Assembly: GCA_000435075.1 (NCBI GenBank)
Contig: FR890633.1
Span: forward strand, 1 to 27,399
Direction: 5' to 3'
Length of the DNA: 27,399 nt
Origin: Bacteroides sp. CAG:770
GTDB taxonomy: Bacteria > Bacteroidota > Bacteroidia > Bacteroidales > UBA932
Shown: piece after piece, positions 8,969 to 17,547 of the stretch
How positions within the stretch are numbered: the stretch's first letter is position 1
Layout of the letters: the number at the start of each line of letters is the position of its first letter
Made by a program: the position numbers and the translations under genes
Notes under the pieces: generated by a model
Database searches by the model: none
What the model saw: the letters and a program-made list of their open reading frames with translations, nothing else
Told to the model about the DNA's origin: nothing

Positions 8969-11472
8969 AAAAGATATTGTTATTATTGTCAGCACTGGCA
9001 TTCGCTGTTCTGCCTGGCTGTCAGAAATATGAGTACAACACGGACTTCACTTTGCCGACTGAACTTGTCAGCCCCGCTACTGTAAGTCTTGATGTGACCT
9101 CTTCCCAAAAAGTGGAACTCAGCTGGAACGGCGGCGGTGCAGCTGATGGCGGCGTGCTTCTGTATAATGTCCTCTTCGATAAGGAAGGAGGAGATTTCTC
9201 GGAGCCGATTGCTACTATGCCGAGCGACCTCGGTGCAAAAAGCACTCTCACATTGACCCATGCCCAGCTCAATACTCTTGCCCGTAAGGCTGGTGTAAAG
9301 CCTGAGCAGCAGGGAAGTTTCATCTGGACGGTGACTGCTTCCAAAGGCGGAGTTACCAAGATGTTCGACGGCCATGCTGACTTGACAGTCATAAGAGGCG
9401 AAGGTATCGACAATATGCCTGAACACCTGTATGTAAGTGGTTCTGCTGCCCTCGAAGCTGGCCAGGAATTCAGAAATGAAGAAGAAGGTCTGTATATCAT
9501 CTACACTGAACTTGGAGCAGGCTCGCTCTGTTTCACTTCAGAGAAAGATGGTGGATTCAAGTTCTTCTCAGAAGAAACCGGCAAACTTAAAGAGGGAGAA
9601 GGTACTTACAATGTAACTGCCGCTCCGTCGACATCTCTTGCCCGGATCACTGTCAATTTCAACACGCTCGCCATGACCATCGAGACTGTCGATAAGAATG
9701 TAAGAGCAATCTGGGGCGCCAACTACGCTGATATCGCTGTGCTCGAATATGCAGGCAATGGTAAATTCATCGGTGACGGCGATGCGGTTTTCCTCGGACC
9801 TGGTAGAGACGGCACACCTGACTGGTGCTCGTGGGTAGAGGAGCGTTATTACTTCATCGCCAAGGTCAATGATGAAGAAGTATGCTGGGGTTCTACATTC
9901 GGCAGCGGAGCCTGGACTCCTGATGGAACCGATGAATACTGGTATGTGGTGGAGAATCCGTGGGATCAGTGGAGTAATCTTTGGAAGATGGATCACGCCT
10001 ACGATATGTGTCACGTGACATTCACCATTGACACAAACAAGGACAATCACATGACCCACTCATACACGGGTGGAGCAATCTCTTATGAACAGCCGACTGC
10101 TGCACCGGAAGCGCTTTTCCTCAATGGAACTGCTGCTGAGGCTCAGAATCAGGCTATGACCAAAGACGGTGACAAGTTCGTAATCTACAATAAACTCGGT
10201 GCTGGTAATATCAGTTTTGTTGATGGCAACGGAACGAAGTATTTCGCAAAGGACGAGAATGACCTCTTCATCGGCTCTCCTAAGACTACTGTCAATCCGT
10301 CTGAGGAAGGCTGTATCACGAGAATCACTGTGGATTTCTCTACGAATAAAGTGAAGTATGAGAGCGTAAGTTCTGATATCAAACTTGTATGGGCGGCAGT
10401 TGCTCCTTCTGAAATGTTCAAACTCTCTTATCAGGGACTTGGTAAATATGCAGGAGAAGGTAAAATCGTATTCTTGGGCCCTGGTCGGGATGGTACTCCT
10501 TCTTGGTGCACGTGGGCAGAGGAAAGATATTACTTCCTTCTTACTGTTGACGGAGCCGACAAATGCTGGGGTAGACTCGACAGTGTAAGCGGCGAAAACC
10601 GTCCTGACGATGCATCATCTATAGAGCCTGACTACTACAATCTCGGCGAGTTTGGCTGGACACTTGCGTCTGACCAGTGGAATCATTGCTGGAAAATGGC
10701 GAGCGCTCTGGATGAGAGCAATGTGACGGCAACCATAAACACAGCAGATATGTCTCATTCTTTCACCAAGGCTTCAGTGGACCCTGTTCCTCCTACAATG
10801 GCTCCTTCAGACTTGACTCTCAAGGGAAGCGGTGCGGAGAAGGAGATGGCGTTCAGAAAGGTGAGTGACGGCGTGTTCGAAGTCTTTACCAAACTTTCTG
10901 ACGGTGAGATACATTTCACCTCAGGCAGCAAGAATTACTTCGCCGGTGACGGAAACGGTCTCCTTCAGGGTGACGGCAATACTTCGGTAACTGCTGATGC
11001 TTCCGCTTTGGCCGAGAAGATTACTGTCGACTTCCAGAACTGCACAGTGAAAATCGAGCCTGTGACCAAACTCGTGGCTATATTCGGCTGCAACAACGTG
11101 GAATTCCTTACTTTCAGTTACGCGGGAAGCGGAACCTTCAAGGCTCAGGTCCATGTGGAATTCATCGCGCCTGGTGACCCTAAGTATGGTCTTGCTACCT
11201 GGCTGACATGGACTGAGGAGCGTTATCTCTTCATCGTCACTGTCGGTGGCGGTGAAAAATGCTGGGGAAGGCTTGCTGACGTGGATGAGAACATAATCCC
11301 GAATGATCCGACATCTGTGGATGCGAAGTTCTGGCAGATCGGTGAGTTTGAAGTAGGCGGACAATGGGGCAATCTCTGGAAGTTTGCGGCCAATATCGAC
11401 AACAGCGATGTGGAGATTGTCATCAATACCAATGACAATGGTGTCATGACTCAGACTGTTACCAAGAAATAA
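8965..11472 (+). CDS. SusE-like surface glycan-binding lipoprotein with three repeated modules
   Basis: An 835-residue lipoprotein with signal MKKILLLLSALAFAVLPGC (Cys at residue 19). Residues about 20-145 resemble the SusE N-terminal immunoglobulin-like domain (SPATVSLDVTSSQKVELSW, FIWTVTASKG). Three homologous modules of about 220-230 residues follow, starting near 154, 383 and 616. Each ends with a block like GPGRDGTPxWCxWxEERYYF and then CWG, rich in Trp/Tyr as in carbohydrate-binding sites; module 3 is the most divergent (APGDPKYGLATWLTWTEERY). No catalytic domain is visible. It is likely a surface mannan-binding protein of the SusE/SusF type; binding is inferred. The start is ATG 8965, overlapping the susD stop, in preference to TTG 8953. 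A 9-bp hairpin follows the stop. Confidence 0.85.
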   Translation: MKKILLLLSALAFAVLPGCQKYEYNTDFTLPTELVSPATVSLDVTSSQKVELSWNGGGAADGGVLLYNVLFDKEGGDFSEPIATMPSDLGAKSTLTLTHAQLNTLARKAGVKPEQQGSFIWTVTASKGGVTKMFDGHADLTVIRGEGIDNMPEHLYVSGSAALEAGQEFRNEEEGLYIIYTELGAGSLCFTSEKDGGFKFFSEETGKLKEGEGTYNVTAAPSTSLARITVNFNTLAMTIETVDKNVRAIWGANYADIAVLEYAGNGKFIGDGDAVFLGPGRDGTPDWCSWVEERYYFIAKVNDEEVCWGSTFGSGAWTPDGTDEYWYVVENPWDQWSNLWKMDHAYDMCHVTFTIDTNKDNHMTHSYTGGAISYEQPTAAPEALFLNGTAAEAQNQAMTKDGDKFVIYNKLGAGNISFVDGNGTKYFAKDENDLFIGSPKTTVNPSEEGCITRITVDFSTNKVKYESVSSDIKLVWAAVAPSEMFKLSYQGLGKYAGEGKIVFLGPGRDGTPSWCTWAEERYYFLLTVDGADKCWGRLDSVSGENRPDDASSIEPDYYNLGEFGWTLASDQWNHCWKMASALDESNVTATINTADMSHSFTKASVDPVPPTMAPSDLTLKGSGAEKEMAFRKVSDGVFEVFTKLSDGEIHFTSGSKNYFAGDGNGLLQGDGNTSVTADASALAEKITVDFQNCTVKIEPVTKLVAIFGCNNVEFLTFSYAGSGTFKAQVHVEFIAPGDPKYGLATWLTWTEERYLFIVTVGGGEKCWGRLADVDENIIPNDPTSVDAKFWQIGEFEVGGQWGNLWKFAANIDNSDVEIVINTNDNGVMTQTVTKK

Positions 11473-11484
11473 CATTAACGTTAC

Positions 11485-11521
11485 ACTCCGCCCTGAGTCT
11501 ATGAAAAAATCGGGGCGGAGT
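11485..11521 (+). terminator. Intercistronic hairpin after the SusE-like gene
   Basis: ACTCCGCCC (11485-11493) and GGGCGGAGT (11513-11521) form a perfect 9-bp GC-rich stem with a 19-nt loop, followed by TTATAGTATTT. The T tract is interrupted, so it may be a partial terminator or a 3'-end stabiliser that lowers expression of the downstream hydrolases relative to susCDE. The next gene starts 17 nt later. Confidence 0.6.
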
Positions 11522-11537
11522 TATAGTATTTCATAAG

Positions 11538-12761
11538 ATGGCAAAGCACAGATTATTGACAATGATTTCTGCAGCGGCGGTATGTATTTCCGCTATTTCC
11601 TGCAGCAAAGATGTGGAGGAGTGGAATGGCAATGGTGGCTCTAAGCCTAAGCCAGAAATTGTAATTGATTGGAAATCACGGGCGAAGGAGACTTATCTCA
11701 GCATTGTCCGGAATTATAGAATCGGGACGGGTGCAGCTTCCGGGCTGTTCAAGGAGAATTATCCTCTCAGTTCCGGTGACGGTCTTGCATCTTTTCTGTG
11801 GCCGTATGACGGAATGGTATCCGGCATCGCTGCTCTCAACAGACTCGGCGAGGATGTAGGATATGTCAATGCTGTGGAGAATTTCCAGAAATACTACCGC
11901 ACTTATGGTGCTGTGGCTGTAGGGGGCTACGGCTCTTCTACGGACGGGACCAATGGCGGAGGCGACCGGTTCTATGATGACAATTCCATCGTCGGAATCG
12001 AGCTTGTGGAAGCCTACAGGCAGACAAAAGACACCAAATATCTGGACAGGTGCGCTCAGATCGTGAAATTCCTTAATTCTGGTCGTGATGATACTTTCGG
12101 CGGAGCTCTCTGGTGGAATGAGAGTTACAGGAATGTTCCTGGAAACGACAGTTCAAACAAACCTGCCTGCGCCAACGGATTTGCGACTTGGTTTCTGCTG
12201 AGTTATTATGAATTCTGCCCTCAGTCTGAAAGGAAACAGGTTTTGGACATGGCCAAGGAATTCTATGGCTGGCTCTATGAGAATCTCCGTGATCCTATGG
12301 ACAATGTTTACTGGAACAGCAAGGGTGCAGACGGTGTCATCAACAAGACCAAGTGGACATACAACAGCGGTGCAATGATTGCTTCCGGCTTGAGGCTTTA
12401 TAAGATTACAGGAGAAGCGAAATATCTTCAGCAGGCTAAAGATACTGCGGATGGTGCGTACAAGAATTTTGTGAGGAACAACAATGACTTGTTCTGTTAT
12501 CCGACTCATGACCCTTGGTTTACTGTCCAATTGATAAACAGCTACATTGAACTGGAACCGGAGCATACTCCCTGCAAATCCTATATCAAGACATTTGTCT
12601 CTTATGCGGATTATGCCTGGAAGCATGCGAGAGGCCAGAACGGGCTTTTCTACGAAGACTGGAGCGGACGCAATCCGAATCCTGACAGGGACAAATCTCT
12701 GCTTATGCAGGCTGCAGCTCTCGAATCATTTGCCATAATCGCTTTATATACAGGAGAATAA
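11538..12761 (+). CDS. GH76 family endo-alpha-1,6-mannanase, lipoprotein (first of three)
   Basis: A 407-residue glycoside hydrolase of family GH76, an (alpha/alpha)6-barrel that cuts the alpha-1,6-mannan backbone. The signal peptide ends at AISC (Cys about residue 22), followed by SKDVEEW; Lys and acidic residues soon after the Cys resemble the Bacteroides lipoprotein export signal, so it is probably on the cell surface (inference). The catalytic Asp pair is D147-D148 in DRFYDDNSIVGIEL. Other family landmarks are FLWPYDGMVSG, GGALWWNE, PACANGFATW and KWTYNSGAMIASG. The length is normal for single-domain GH76. It follows the hairpin after the SusE-like gene and overlaps the next GH76 at TAATG. 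Confidence 0.9.
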   Translation: MAKHRLLTMISAAAVCISAISCSKDVEEWNGNGGSKPKPEIVIDWKSRAKETYLSIVRNYRIGTGAASGLFKENYPLSSGDGLASFLWPYDGMVSGIAALNRLGEDVGYVNAVENFQKYYRTYGAVAVGGYGSSTDGTNGGGDRFYDDNSIVGIELVEAYRQTKDTKYLDRCAQIVKFLNSGRDDTFGGALWWNESYRNVPGNDSSNKPACANGFATWFLLSYYEFCPQSERKQVLDMAKEFYGWLYENLRDPMDNVYWNSKGADGVINKTKWTYNSGAMIASGLRLYKITGEAKYLQQAKDTADGAYKNFVRNNNDLFCYPTHDPWFTVQLINSYIELEPEHTPCKSYIKTFVSYADYAWKHARGQNGLFYEDWSGRNPNPDRDKSLLMQAAALESFAIIALYTGE

Positions 12762-13936
12762 TGAAAAAGACAATAATACTGCTTTCAGCACTTGCTTTGG
12801 CTGCGTGCGGACAAAATGAGGCACCGGACAGTTATATGTCCAAGGCCCGGGAATCGTTCCAAAATGTCTGGGAGCATTATCGTGTGCCGGAATATGGACT
12901 TTTCTCGGAATATTATCCGAATACCTTCAAACCGGATTTGAACTACTTCGACGACGGTACACATCAGGCCCAGGAGTCGAGTTTTCTCTGGCCGATGAGC
13001 GGTGTGTTTTCTTCTACCGTGCTGATGGCCAAGGCGGATCCGCGGACTTACCGTCCATATCTCGATTCTATGGTGGTGGCGATGGAGGAATACTATGACA
13101 CCACTCGTGTGCCCTTCGCATATCAGGCCTATCCTGCCAGGTTCGACAGGGTGGACAGATATTATGATGACAATGGACTTGTAGGTATAGATTACATTGA
13201 CACATACGCAGTCACGAAGAATCCTGCTCATCTGGAGAAGGCGAAGCAGATCTTTACCTTTATCTTGAGCGGATGGGATGACAGGTTCGGGGGCGGAGTC
13301 CCTTGGGTGGAAGGCAAGAGAGACCAGAAACCGGCCTGTTCCAACGGAAAGGCCATGGTACTTTCCCTCAAGCTGTACGAAGCTACAGGAGATGAGTACT
13401 ATCTGGAAACAGGCAAACGCTTCTACAGATGGATCCGCAGGACGCTGCTTGACCCGAATACGGGAATAATAATGAATGCGTGGCTGACTGACGGGGAAGG
13501 ACGCGCTCAGTTCGACCCTTATACCTACAATACGGGTACATCCATTCAGGCTGCCGCTTATCTTTACAAGGTGACAGGCGAGCAGTCCTATCTGGATGAG
13601 GCACTCAAACTGTGTGAGGACTCTTCCAAGTATTTCTTCCACTATACTGACAATGGAATTCCATACACTGACAATATCCCGTGGTTCGATGTGGTGCTTT
13701 TCCGTGGCTATCAGGCCGTGTGGGAAATTACCCGCGACACGAAGTATGTGGACATTGTCCTGAAGGCTCTCGACTATGCTTGGGACAATGCCCGTGACGC
13801 TGCCGGGCTTGTATGCAATGACTGGACCGGGCGAAAAGATGAAACGAAAAAACCAAAATGGCTGTTGGACTCTTCCTGCATTACTGAATTCCTGGTAAGG
13901 GCGGCCATCATAAAAGGTGAAATTGACATAAAATAA
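12761..13936 (+). CDS. GH76 family alpha-1,6-mannanase, lipoprotein (second of three)
   Basis: A 391-residue GH76 enzyme. The lipoprotein signal is MKKTIILLSALALAAC (Cys 16), followed by GQNEAPD. The catalytic Asp pair is D136-D137 in RYYDDNGLVGIDYIDTY. The same landmarks as in the preceding enzyme appear as SSFLWPMSGVFSS, FGGGVPWVEG, KPACSNGKAM and YTYNTGTSIQAAAYLYK, so the two are paralogues, but their sequences differ throughout, which suggests distinct chain-length or cellular roles and not a recent duplication. The post-Cys segment is less Lys/Asp-rich than in the first GH76, so it may face the periplasm (weak inference). The start overlaps the previous stop by one base. A long open frame on the opposite strand (12785-14053) is a shadow of this gene. 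Confidence 0.9.
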   Translation: MKKTIILLSALALAACGQNEAPDSYMSKARESFQNVWEHYRVPEYGLFSEYYPNTFKPDLNYFDDGTHQAQESSFLWPMSGVFSSTVLMAKADPRTYRPYLDSMVVAMEEYYDTTRVPFAYQAYPARFDRVDRYYDDNGLVGIDYIDTYAVTKNPAHLEKAKQIFTFILSGWDDRFGGGVPWVEGKRDQKPACSNGKAMVLSLKLYEATGDEYYLETGKRFYRWIRRTLLDPNTGIIMNAWLTDGEGRAQFDPYTYNTGTSIQAAAYLYKVTGEQSYLDEALKLCEDSSKYFFHYTDNGIPYTDNIPWFDVVLFRGYQAVWEITRDTKYVDIVLKALDYAWDNARDAAGLVCNDWTGRKDETKKPKWLLDSSCITEFLVRAAIIKGEIDIK

Positions 13937-13942
13937 CACGAT

Positions 13943-16309
13943 ATGAAAAAGATTTTTACACTGATTCTCGGAGCGGCCGCTCTTGCATCCTGCTCGTCCG
14001 GAGTCAATGAAGAGATTCTCGGTTATGTGAATCCGAACATCGGTACAGTCCATAGCCGCTGGTTTGTATATACTCCTGCTTCCGTTCCTTTCGGAATGGC
14101 GAAATTAGGTGCTTCCACCAATGGTACTTATGGCAACGTGCAGGGCTGGGAAGCAGTAGGTTACGAAGATACCCACACTTCTATAGACGGATTTCCGTGC
14201 TTCCACGAATTTCAGGTGGGCGGACTGTCCCTGATGCCTGTCAATGGTGAGGTCAAGACAACTCCTGCAAGGCTGGAAAACCCGCAGGACGGATGGCGTT
14301 CCACATTTGACAAGTCAGATGAAGAGGCTCATCCCGGTTATTATTCAGTTCTGCTGAAAGATTATGGCATCCGTGCTGAACTTACTGCCACCAAGCGTGT
14401 CGGCTTCCAGAGATATACTTTCCCTGCTTCTGAAAGTTCCCACATTATCTTCAATGTGGGAAACCGTGAGGGCGAAAGCGGAAATGTGCGCGATTCTTAC
14501 GCTGTGTGTGACGGTAATGTGGTATCAGGCTACATTGTCACAGAACCGGAATATGTGAAGAAATATCAGGCCGGTGCTACTGTGTGCATGTATTTTTATG
14601 CTACTCTCAGCAAAGCGCCTGAGTCTGTGTCAGGTTTTCAGTATTACGGCTCGGAGTTGAAAGACGGAAACTCCATTCAGGGCCCGGGAGCTGTTCTCGT
14701 GCTCAACTATAAAACTTCCGAGAATGAGCAGATCGATGTGAAACTCGGTCTTTCATATACTTCTGTGGAGAATGCCAAGGCGAACTATATGGCAGAGGCG
14801 GAAAACCTTTCGTTTGACAATGCGAGGCGGTCTGCTGCAGCAGATTGGTCTGAACAACTTTCCAGAATAGAAGTGAAGGGCGGAAGCGAAGACAGCCGAA
14901 TCAAGTTCTATACAGGATTGTACCACTGCCTTCTCGGCCGTGGGCTGGCAAGTGACGTGAATGGAGCATATCCTAAGAATGACGGAACTGTAGGCCAGAT
15001 CGAACTTGGAAAAGACGGGAAACCGGTTCATAATCATTACAATACTGATGCTATCTGGGGCGGCTACTGGAATCTTACGCCTCTTTGGGCATTGGCCTAT
15101 CCTGAGTATTACAATGACTGGTGTGCAAGCCAGTTGCTGGTTTACAAGGATGCAGGTTGGCTCGGTGATGGCATCGCCTGCAGTAAATATGTTTCAGGAG
15201 TAGGTACAAATATGGTCAGCATTGCCCTTGCTGGAGCATATAACAGCGGAATCCGTGATTTCGACATTGAGACGATGTATGCGGCTGCGAGAAAGGACAA
15301 TCTCGAGTGGCGCGACCGTATCGAGGGCGCCGGCAAGATGGATGTGCGCAGATTTGTTGAGGACGGATATGTCCCATATGTGGATGACCCGGGGTTTGTG
15401 GCTTATGAAAAGGGCGCAACATTCTCAGTATCACATACTCTCGAGTATAGTTTCAGCGCTTATGCTACTGCGCAGCTTGCCAAGCAGCTCGGTCATGAGG
15501 AAGACTATCGTCAGTTGATGGAACTCTCTAACGGGTGGGCAAAGGTTTTCGATGATGACCTCAAACTTGTCAGGCCGAGAGTGCAGGGTGGTGAATGGAT
15601 TGACAATTTCGACCCGTATGAGTCTTGGAGAGGTTTCCAGGAAGGCAATGCGATGCAGTACACATTCTTCGTGCCTCAGAATCCAGATTCTCTCATTGCG
15701 AGAATGGGTAAGGATAAATTCAATGAAAGACTTGATACGATATTCACTCAGGCCCGCAAGACCATCTTCGGCGGCGGCAAGGTGGCCTTTGCCTTCTCCG
15801 GTCTCAGCAGCCCGTACAACCACGGTAACCAGCCGAGTCTTCATATACCTTGGCTCTTCAACTTCTCAGGTAAGCCGTACCTGACTCAGAAATGGACAAG
15901 ACTTATCTGTGATGAGTTCTACGGCACGGACGGAGAACATGGTTATGGCTATGGTCAAGATGAGGATCAGGGGCAGCTCGGTTCGTGGTATGTCTTGGCA
16001 GCAATGGGCCTGTTCGATGTTCAGGGCGGTGCCTGCAGTGAGCCTACTTATCAGCTCGGAAGTCCGGAATTCGATGAGATTACAGTTCATTTGAGCAAGT
16101 TCAATACGAAAGGCGGCACATTCAGAATCCGCGCGAAAGGGAATTCAGCAGATGCCATGTATGTGCAGAGCGCCACGTTCAACGGCAAGCCTCTCGACAG
16201 GTGCTGGCTCTACCGTGATGAAGTCTTCAATGGCGGCGAACTTGTTCTCCAGATGGGCACTGAGCCTTCAGATGTATGGAATAACTCAGAACCTCCAGTA
16301 TCAGAGTAA
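13943..16309 (+). CDS. GH92 family exo-alpha-mannosidase, lipoprotein
   Basis: A 788-residue GH92 enzyme: calcium-dependent, inverting, releasing mannose from alpha-mannosides. The signal MKKIFTLILGAAALASC (Cys 17) makes it a lipoprotein. The N-terminal beta-sandwich opens with YVNPNIGT and PASVPFGMAKLG. The (alpha/alpha)6 domain carries EGNAMQY with E567, matching the family's catalytic acid block, and DEDQG (D673-D675) before GSWYVLAAMGLF, matching the catalytic base/calcium block. Some positions differ from the best-known alpha-1,2-mannosidases: FVPQN (577-580) where VPHD is common, and GNQPSLH (628-633) where an acidic residue follows the Asn. This suggests a GH92 subgroup of its own linkage preference, which I cannot define. 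It lies 6 nt after the second GH76 and 5 nt before the third. Confidence 0.92.
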   Translation: MKKIFTLILGAAALASCSSGVNEEILGYVNPNIGTVHSRWFVYTPASVPFGMAKLGASTNGTYGNVQGWEAVGYEDTHTSIDGFPCFHEFQVGGLSLMPVNGEVKTTPARLENPQDGWRSTFDKSDEEAHPGYYSVLLKDYGIRAELTATKRVGFQRYTFPASESSHIIFNVGNREGESGNVRDSYAVCDGNVVSGYIVTEPEYVKKYQAGATVCMYFYATLSKAPESVSGFQYYGSELKDGNSIQGPGAVLVLNYKTSENEQIDVKLGLSYTSVENAKANYMAEAENLSFDNARRSAAADWSEQLSRIEVKGGSEDSRIKFYTGLYHCLLGRGLASDVNGAYPKNDGTVGQIELGKDGKPVHNHYNTDAIWGGYWNLTPLWALAYPEYYNDWCASQLLVYKDAGWLGDGIACSKYVSGVGTNMVSIALAGAYNSGIRDFDIETMYAAARKDNLEWRDRIEGAGKMDVRRFVEDGYVPYVDDPGFVAYEKGATFSVSHTLEYSFSAYATAQLAKQLGHEEDYRQLMELSNGWAKVFDDDLKLVRPRVQGGEWIDNFDPYESWRGFQEGNAMQYTFFVPQNPDSLIARMGKDKFNERLDTIFTQARKTIFGGGKVAFAFSGLSSPYNHGNQPSLHIPWLFNFSGKPYLTQKWTRLICDEFYGTDGEHGYGYGQDEDQGQLGSWYVLAAMGLFDVQGGACSEPTYQLGSPEFDEITVHLSKFNTKGGTFRIRAKGNSADAMYVQSATFNGKPLDRCWLYRDEVFNGGELVLQMGTEPSDVWNNSEPPVSE

Positions 16310-16314
16310 TAATT

Positions 16315-17523
16315 ATGAAAATGTTTGATTTGACAATTTTGGTTTCATTCCTGTTCCCGCTGATTGCATGCGGGAATGGGGATTATGAGAAATGGGACAG
16401 CTCCAATGTTCCGGGCAACGGAAATAACAATAACCAGGAACAGGTAACCCCGTCAGAAAAGCGATGGGCGGAATTTGCGGATTCCTGCACTTTTGCCCTT
16501 GTGGAGAATTATCTTGACAAGGAAACCGGAACGTTCTGGTCTTCAGTTCGGGACATTGAACATAGCAGCGGCAATATTTATTGGCAGCAGGCGCACGCAA
16601 TGGATGTGCTTCTGTATTCTTGGCAGAGAATCAAGGATTCAAATCCGGAACTTGCCGGAACCTACAAGACCTATTTCAGGAAGTGGTATGACAATGATGC
16701 CAACAATTACAACAACACACATGACAGTGAAGGGGAGTATGGCGGATTCTACAACGACTGGACTGACGATATGGCCTGGATATGCCTTACATTGCTGAGG
16801 ATGAGCGAGTTTACAGGCGAGAGTCTGTATGCTTCTACGGCCAGGGAAGTCTATGACCACTATATAAAGACCCGAATGACAACGAGTTCCAAAGGCTCAT
16901 GTCTGCCGTGGACAAGTCGTGATGAAGACAAGACCAATTTCAATGCCTGCACCAATGTCCCGTCATGTCTTGTGGCAGCACTTCTGTACAACAGGTTCAA
17001 GAAACAGTCATATCTCGACGATGCCAAGGCTCTCTATTCCTTCAATATAAAGAACATGCCCGATGCTGAGAGAGTCGAGGAACCTCCTCTTTCTTATACT
17101 CAGGGAACTTTTGCCGAGGCAGCAAGGGTACTTTTCCACATAACCGGAGAGCAATCCTATATGGACAAGGCTGCTCAGGTGCTTCTGTACGGACTGGAAA
17201 GCAATCGCACCACCAAAGGCGGACTTCTCAGAAGTGAGGGCGAGAATATGGACCAGAGCATTTTCAAGGCGGTATTCATTCCTTATGCGGTGAATTATGT
17301 TCTCGATGCGGATGCTGATATGAACAGTGCCGGCCGGATCAAGGATAAACTGCTGAAAAATGCAGAAGCCCTGTATAAACATATTGACAGAACATATTAT
17401 CCTTCCATGTTCTGCAATTACTGGTGGGGAGAGACTGTGCCGCAGGGGATTCGTGTATCAATGGGTGCACAGGCAAGTGGTGCATCGTTGATGGAAAATA
17501 TAGCGAGAATGGTCAAAAAATAG
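16315..17523 (+). CDS. GH76 family alpha-1,6-mannanase, lipoprotein (third of three)
   Basis: A 402-residue GH76 enzyme from a different subgroup than the other two. The signal is short (LVSFLFPLIAC), followed by GNGDYEKWDSSN and an Asn-rich linker (GNNNNQ), which would hold the catalytic domain away from the membrane. The acidic post-Cys residues favour surface display (inference). The catalytic Asp pair is D151-D152 in YNDWTDDMAWICL. The domain also shows IYWQQAHAMDVLLYSW, FNACTNVPSCLVAALLYN, YTQGTFAEAARVLFHITG and a late GGLLRSEG segment. It is the last hydrolase of the operon; gntR starts 24 nt later, with its promoter overlapping the stop codon. Confidence 0.88.
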   Translation: MKMFDLTILVSFLFPLIACGNGDYEKWDSSNVPGNGNNNNQEQVTPSEKRWAEFADSCTFALVENYLDKETGTFWSSVRDIEHSSGNIYWQQAHAMDVLLYSWQRIKDSNPELAGTYKTYFRKWYDNDANNYNNTHDSEGEYGGFYNDWTDDMAWICLTLLRMSEFTGESLYASTAREVYDHYIKTRMTTSSKGSCLPWTSRDEDKTNFNACTNVPSCLVAALLYNRFKKQSYLDDAKALYSFNIKNMPDAERVEEPPLSYTQGTFAEAARVLFHITGEQSYMDKAAQVLLYGLESNRTTKGGLLRSEGENMDQSIFKAVFIPYAVNYVLDADADMNSAGRIKDKLLKNAEALYKHIDRTYYPSMFCNYWWGETVPQGIRVSMGAQASGASLMENIARMVKK

Positions 17524-17524
17524 T

Positions 17525-17541
17525 TATATTTGTATGAACAT
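17525..17541 (+). promoter_or_regulatory. gntR promoter -7 box overlapped by putative GntR operator
   Basis: TATATTTG at 17525-17532 matches the -7 consensus TAnnTTTG exactly; no clear -33 TTTG is present. TTTGTATGAACAT at 17529-17541 overlaps it and recurs exactly, in inverse orientation, at 1392-1404 upstream of the PUL. The layout fits autorepression by the adjacent regulator. Confidence 0.55.
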
Positions 17542-17547
17542 TAAACG

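Noticed and set aside
12785..14053. A 422-residue open frame on the minus strand
   Set aside because: It lies opposite a clear GH76 lipoprotein gene with signal peptide, catalytic Asp pair and operon overlap; the antisense frame shows no family features and is a codon-bias shadow.
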